Shown here: piece by piece, positions 58,316 to 64,000 of the stretch | Position numbering within the stretch: position 1 is the first letter of the stretch | How the letters are laid out: the number at the start of each line of letters is the position of its first letter | Source: Solanum dulcamara | Lineage: Eukaryota > Streptophyta > Magnoliopsida > Solanales > Solanaceae | Reading direction: 5' to 3' | Length of the DNA stretch: 64,000 bases | Assembly (NCBI RefSeq): GCF_947179165.1 | Contig: NC_077240.1 | Coordinates: 53,158,001-53,222,000 of the forward strand | Notes under the pieces: model-generated | The model's input: only the letters and a program-made list of their open reading frames with translations | Databases searched by the model: none | What the model was told of the DNA's origin: nothing | Translations under genes and position numbers: made by a program

Positions 58316-59479
58316 TCAAGATTCTAAGAGGTCCCGACATTAAGGTGGGTTCTCCAATGCTAGGACCGGTGGTGGTAGTAATGGACACTCTAAACAAGGC
58401 CAAGGTTCAGGGAAGAATTTATCTAAGTATAGGGTGAAATACCCTAAAATTCAAGAAGGAGGAGGTGTGAATGCTAGTAGCCCTTCTTTTCCTAAATGTG
58501 GAAAGTCTGGAAAGAATCATGAGGGAAAATGGTTGATGGGAACGGTTCTTGTTATGGATGTGGCAAGATAGGCCATAAGCAATATGAGTGCCCTCATGTT
58601 GCCAACCAAGATGAAGAAGGTCATTTTCAAGGAGGCCAAGTGCAACAAGGCGCCCAAGCTCAGCCTAAGGGTGGCCAATGCAATAACCGATAATATGCCC
58701 TTCATGCTAGGCAAGATGTGGATGAGACTCCCGATGTGGTCACGGGTATGTTACAGGTCTTTAACTCTGATGTTTATGCATTGCTTAATATGGGTGAGAA
58801 CTTTTGTTTTGTTACTCCTTACCTTGCTATGAGATTTGATGTGTGCCTCAACGTGTTATTAAAACCTTTTTCAGTTTATTCTCCCATTGGTGATTCGGTA
58901 GTAGCTAAGAGAGCCTATAGAAATTGTCCCATATCGGTCTTGCACAAAGTTATTCCATGTGATCTTGTTGAACTTGACATGACTAATTTTGACATCATTC
59001 TTGGTATGGATTGGTTACATGCTGCTTATGTATCTATATTTTGTAGGACTCGTGTGGTTAAGTTTCACTTTCCTAATGAGCCTATTCTTGAATGGAAGGG
59101 TAATGATTCGGTGGTTAAGGATCAATTCATCTCTTGTCTTAAGGCCCGGGAAATGATTTTCAAAGGGTGCATTTTATCATTTGTGTGAGTTAGGGATATT
59201 GACTCCAAAACTCCTACTCTTGAGTTGGTCTTTATAGTTAATGAGTTTTCTGATGTGTTTTCCAATGATTTTCCTGGTATCCTCTAAAAAGTAAAATTGA
59301 CTTTGGCATAGATCTCCTTCCCGATACCCAACCTATTTCTATTCATCCTTACCATATGGCTCCAGCGGATTAAGGAGTTGAAAGAGAAATTGAAGGATTT
59401 ATTGGATAAGGGTTTCATAAGAATAAGTATTTCACCATGGGGTGTTCCCGTGTTATTTGTTAGGAAGAAACATGGGTCA
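58316..59479 (+). pseudogene. Element 3: end of gag, protease and start of RT (decayed)
   Basis: Resumes after LTR J. A zinc knuckle reads CYGCGKIGHKQYEC near 58548-58590. A protease region follows (58718-59188 is open for 156 codons) with MGENFCFVTPYLAMRFD, where the catalytic DSG/DTG Asp is replaced by Asn-Met-Gly-Glu, and NFDIILGMDWL. It then continues with stops to the first RT motif ([17 protein letters not shown], then [13 protein letters not shown]). It is cut at 59479 by LTR K. It is not functional. Confidence 0.78.
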
Positions 59480-59903
59480 TGTTATGCCCCATACTTTTGT
59501 ACTTCAGAACGCGTTCTTAAACTTCTTAAAAGTTGCCACGTGACCCAGAGTATCTAAACCATTATCCAACAACTCTAAGGAGAGGAGAATGAGTTACCTC
59601 ATAGTAGGGAAGATTGGAAATAGGGTTATAAGAATCCGGAAGGAGTTGAAGGACAAGTAATGAGTCGTAGGACTCGACTTACTCGCGTAAGCTACCAACA
59701 TGGATGTCTTATATACTTAAGCCACTTGAGTACACATTGAGCTTACGTAGTAAGGATTACATAGGGTCTTAAAGTAAGACGAGATTACGAACCCACCTAG
59801 AGGAGAAGAGAGTGACTCATAGAAGCAAGAGAGAGTGACACATGGCAGCAAGGGAGAGTGACACATGGCAGTAGGTGATGCACCTACTTATGGTGAAGTA
59901 GGT
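59480..59903 (+). repeat. LTR K, first part
   Basis: Starts TGTTATGCCCCATACTTTTG, the reverse complement of the LTR H terminus, and runs through the shared GAGTCGTAGGACTCGA landmark to an ACACATGGCAG-type U3. It is interrupted by LTR L and continues at 63085. Confidence 0.75.
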
Positions 59904-60697
59904 TCTCACGACCCAACCTCGTAGGCCGTGAATAGTGCCCAACATGGACACCTGTATACATATTCCTTAACTATATGTTCATTTCATATCAAGCGGTGCT
60001 AAAGATCTTATAATGACCAAACTATGGTCTCAGGACCATCACATAAATATTCATATAAATGCAAGCCGACAAGGCTGCTACCACAATCATGATAATATCA
60101 ACAAGCCAATGAGGCTGCTGTAAAAAAAATTATAGTATTCGCATACTGATATTACACACCCAATTGATCATATTTGAATATGACCCACACACATATCCAC
60201 AGACCTCTAAGAATTTCAACAGTATAATATGATGGGACAGGGCCCCATCGTACCCTTAGTCAACATATTCATATATTTAGATCAGAAAAGATCTATACCA
60301 AATCTGGGCTCCAGAACAACGGAATTCTCCAAGATAGCAAGGGGGAAGTCTTAAGCTGGAGGCTTACCAAAACTAGTATCTACACCTGCAAGCATGAAAC
60401 ACAGGCCCCCGATGAAAGGGGATCAATACGGAATATGTACCGAACATGTAAAGCGTGAAATACAGTAAAAGGATTATAATTGAAATATGGAGTACAGTAA
60501 ATGTGTACAATATCCAGAATGCCAAAACACTTGCCTTTGTACATAATCATATTTGTCAATAACATATATCATATGCATGTATATATATCGTACCCTGCCC
60601 TTAATGGGGGACTCGGTGAATAAGGTCATCATATGCCCTCCTGTCCGCCATATAATTTCATCATATCGTCATATCATCGTATTGTCATATCTTCATA

Positions 60698-60750
<53 letters not shown>

Positions 60751-63084
60751 TACCCAGCCCTCTAGTGAGAGACTCAGTGAATAATGCATTTAGATTGTGC
60801 ACGAATACATACTCGACCTGGAACTTGGTAAAAGATACATTAAGGTATGCACAAGTAGAGTAGTGAGTAACCATATGCATTTAAATCATTATTTGAGACT
60901 CAATAGAATAATTAAAATGAACCATCATTTGAAAATTAAGACAATAGTCATTTCAAATAACCTTCGATTGCCATTATAAATCATGCAAAATATGAATTAT
61001 ACTGTAGCATGAATTGCACTAAAATTTGAATTTTACCAACTAGGATGGATGGAATCATACATATGGGTTAAGACATAATGATATAAATTATAGAAATTAA
61101 GAAAATTAGCCTTCCTAGTATATCTAAGAATAAGAGCTTTGTTGGAATCTTATACATTCATCATCCGTTTGTTTCATAAGATCATGCCAAAAGAAAGGAA
61201 TGTTAACTTTACATACCTTTAGCGCTTATTAGTATCACAATATGTATACGCTTCCCAATAATACTTCAACCTATATTAAGACACCAACAACTACGGTTAA
61301 GCTACGGGGAGATTCAAAACATATTCTAACGTTAGTAATTCCTTTCTAGATGTTTAGACGACGTTTTCTCTTGTATCCAAACCAAATACATACAACCAAC
61401 CCAACATCAATGATTATATGTTCAATACCAATCTGGATAGCCCACACAATATTCCAAACAATCCACATTCACAACATACAATAATGATTCACATATGGCT
61501 ACTACATTCTCAAGTTACTTCTATAGTTCACAGCCTTAATGTTTTGCATGTAAGAACTTATAACAGCCAATCCAACATACAACATGATATATACTCTTAA
61601 CAATAATTAATTTGTTTTCAAACTTGATGAAAACAACAAGTCCAAAATAGTCCATTACCACAACACGTCTGAAACAGTCCAATAAAATATCCAAACCAAT
61701 CCCTAAATAATTCTCGGAATTCTTGCAAACGTTTACGAACATACTAAGCAAACCACATATTATTATTACATATTATTGCATGTATTCTTTTCATATAATT
61801 TCAGTAGGTTATGACCAGCTATCCACACGACAAGTACAACATCAATTCATACACAACTAAGCTACATCGTCATTTCTATAATCCTTACAACAACTCACAA
61901 ACGACTTCAGTTTCCACTCCAATCATTATACATATTCATTTCACGCAATTCATGTTTATCAAGTTACAACCATACTTCAACACCAACACCTATAAACTCT
62001 TGATTATTATCATGTTCTCACATAAAAACACCTTATTTCATGCATACAACTTATATTTACACATCTACATCACCCTTGATACATGAAAAAGAAAGTTAGA
62101 TCGTACCTTGACAACTTGATTTTTCAACTTGGCTAGAGTTTGTGAATTGACATGAAAATGGTTCTTGTTGCTCCAATGACTATCTTCACGTTTCTAGGGA
62201 CCTTCAAAGGGTTGAAACACCTTAGAAAATAATTTCTTGATCAAGATTCAAAGAGCTCAATAATCAGCCCCTTTGGCCAAGACTCTCTCTCTCTAGGTTT
62301 TAAGTTTTCTTTCTTTGTGTTGTGTAGTTGAAATAAATGTATTTGCTGATATCCTTAGTCATATTTTGGTTTAACTATGATGCCTAAAAGGTAGCCACAT
62401 TCTCCACTCAAGTCACTCCATTAACTTTACACAAAAATTTCATTTCTTTTGCTCCTACTTTTGGCTAAGTGTTAGATGAATTGTCCATCTTTGTCTCCTT
62501 TCTTCTTTCTTTTTAATTGTTTGCAAGAAAATTGCTTGTGTAGTTAATGATTCATACATTAACCCTTGTCTATTGTAATCATATGGATGATCAATATTTA
62601 ATGTGAAATGATTTCTCCACCATGTGATGTCTTCATAAAATAATGCATGCTTTTATAAAGTAATGGATACTCCAATATTCAATTGCATGCTTCAAATTTT
62701 TCTCCTCCAATTTTCAGCCATCTTGGATGAATTTATATGTATATTTCTCCCAATTTAATTGTCCCCAATATAATGAAAATGTAGTGGATGAATCAATATT
62801 AAATGCATATTTGTATATCTTCCATAATAGCCTTATTTTAGATGACTTGAAGTCATCTTTTTGACCTTGCACGTTGATGTTCCTTCTTGGTTCATTGTTT
62901 TTCTAATTTTTATTTTTATTTTACTGAACACTACAATTAAGTAATTTCTAATCTGAAATAACATTTTTATACTAAGTAAAATTTATAACTAATTTGTTCT
63001 AATTTAGAAATTAATAATCCGAGGTTTTTATCTCATGTCGATTCCTTCTCGAATAACTTAACGTATAAAATACGGGGTCTAACA
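59904..63084 (-). repeat. Solo LTR L inserted in LTR K (about 3.18 kb)
   Basis: Begins TCTCACGACCCAACC and ends CGGGGTCTAACA, a diverged subfamily. LTR K sequence stands on both sides and no internal region exists, so it is a solo LTR. Flanking five-mers TAGGT (59899-59903) and AAGGT (63085-63089) match at 4 of 5 positions. The stretch from about 61000 to 63080 is AT-rich and holds no supported gene. Confidence 0.7.
60703..60748. repeat. (AT)23 microsatellite
   Basis: 46 uninterrupted bases of alternating A and T within LTR L, in the same LTR position where others have short TATATATA runs. Confidence 0.97.
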
Positions 63085-63769
63085 AAGGTGATGCAGTAGA
63101 TTAGGGTGGACCCCACCTGCCACATGGCAGCCCCTAATTGGTTGTATAGATACGTTGGCCCAATAAGGGCTAGACACGTGTCACCCTTAGGGGATGACAC
63201 ATGTCAATTCTAAGAGAGGATATATATGTTTTAATTGATGACTAAGTCATCATATATATCCTTTTTTCAACTTAGAAAGTGAGAGAGAAATAGAGAAAAA
63301 CGTAGGGAGCAAAACAGAGCAGCCAAGGGTTTGGCTAGAACAAGGTAAGCTCTCGACTTTTGATTTGTGAATTAATTATTTAAGGTATCATATGGTGATA
63401 TAATGGTGTTTAATAGCGTAAAATTACTATTTGGGAAGCAAAGAAGTGACGCGAACAACCCGCAATCTTTCAACATGTTCAGGAGCTTCCGAAGTTGAAT
63501 TTTGGCAAGTTTTGGTCAAGGTAAGGCCTTCCCCTTTAAACTGGAGTTAATAATGTTGTCATGGAGTGTATTACAATTCTTAAATGGAGCAGAAAATAAG
63601 AAAATTGCATAAGTATGCTTGGCGTTAAAAATAAACTAAATTAAAGTCGTTTTAGTTAAGTCGAAGTCGAATAGTGTGTTGTAATTGTGGTGCTGCAGGC
63701 TGGAGGTGTTTGGTTGTGTATTGCAGGGCTGGAAAGTTTTCTAAAAAGGGAGTGGGTTCTGCTGGTTGA
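63085..63769 (+). repeat. LTR K, second part
   Basis: Continues K after LTR L: CACGTG-containing U3 (GACACGTGTCACC near 63174), TATATATA tract near 63220 and 63253, then R-U5 with splice-donor-like GGTAAGC at 63344 and GTAAGG near 63521. It is cut at 63769 by LTR M. Confidence 0.72.
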
Positions 63770-64000
63770 TGTTACACCCCACCCTTTATAAACTCAAAAT
63801 GTCTCCTAAGTTACTTAGAAGCTAGTATGTGAGCTACTTAAGTTACGACCCTATTGAACAACTCTAAGAAGGGAGAATGTGACACCCCGTGGTAGGGAAG
63901 GTTGGAAATAGGTTCAAGAGAAGTCGGAAGGAGTTGGAGGCCAAGTAATGAGTCGTAGGACTCGACTTATCTACGTAAACTACTAAGTTAGAAGTCTTAC
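63770..64000 (+). repeat. LTR M, start (continues past the window)
   Basis: Starts TGTTACACCCCACCC, the coding-strand LTR start of this family, and follows the landmark AAGTAATGAGTCGTAGGACT. Plus orientation. Confidence 0.75.

Noticed and set aside
57967..58437. 156-codon open frame crossing the end of LTR J into element 3
   Set aside because: It fuses LTR sequence with gag remnant and has no coherent protein similarity.
60553..60863. Ile-Tyr-rich open frames in LTR L
   Set aside because: They are translations of the AT microsatellite.

Overview
The window is repeat-filled plant nuclear DNA with no recognisable host gene. It is built of Ty3/gypsy LTR retrotransposons of the Tekay/Del chromovirus type (very long LTRs of about 3-3.5 kb, initiator-Met tRNA primer sites) and an endogenous plant pararetrovirus of florendovirus type (family Caulimoviridae). 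The wording of the retrotransposon gag and pol, and the mix of families, suggest an asterid eudicot, most likely Solanaceae; this is an inference, not a proof.

Layout. (1) 1-11098: one nearly complete Tekay-like element on the minus strand, with 3' LTR A (cut by the window edge), polypurine tract, a gag-pol frame broken by three in-frame stops, PBS and 5' LTR B. (2) 11099-28094: nested LTR elements. An old internal fragment plus LTR C is cut by LTR D. LTR D is cut by a complete non-autonomous element (LTR E, decayed internal region, LTR F; 16477-27605) flanked by a perfect 5-bp target duplication, ATCCC. Inside that element is a 120-bp 5S rRNA-like sequence. (3) 24178-45668: a giant inverted duplication. 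Two arms of about 10.06 kb lie around a 1375-bp spacer (34236-35610). Each arm carries a florendovirus copy, a piece of LTR D and all of LTR F. The viral copies are head to head: the right one has an intact 1784-codon ORF1 but a nonsense codon in ORF2, and the left one has an intact 427-codon ORF2 but lacks the movement-protein part of ORF1. (4) 45669-51216: leader and 5' LTR G of another minus-strand element (a mosaic LTR), then a rearranged LTR H. (5) 51217-59479: remains of a plus-strand gypsy element with decayed gag, protease and the start of RT, split by solo LTR J. (6) 59480-64000: plus-orientation LTR K, split by solo LTR L (with a 46-nt AT microsatellite), then the start of LTR M.

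How the parts work together. Element 1 is the only one with a near-complete gag-pol. The E-F element has similar LTRs and primer site but no coding capacity, so it was probably mobilised in trans. The viral promoters lie downstream of the viral genes and point outward from the palindrome, so neither copy can be transcribed by its own promoter in this arrangement. The only nearby LTR promoter pointing inward is LTR G. A transcript from it could pass through both arms and fold as a long hairpin.
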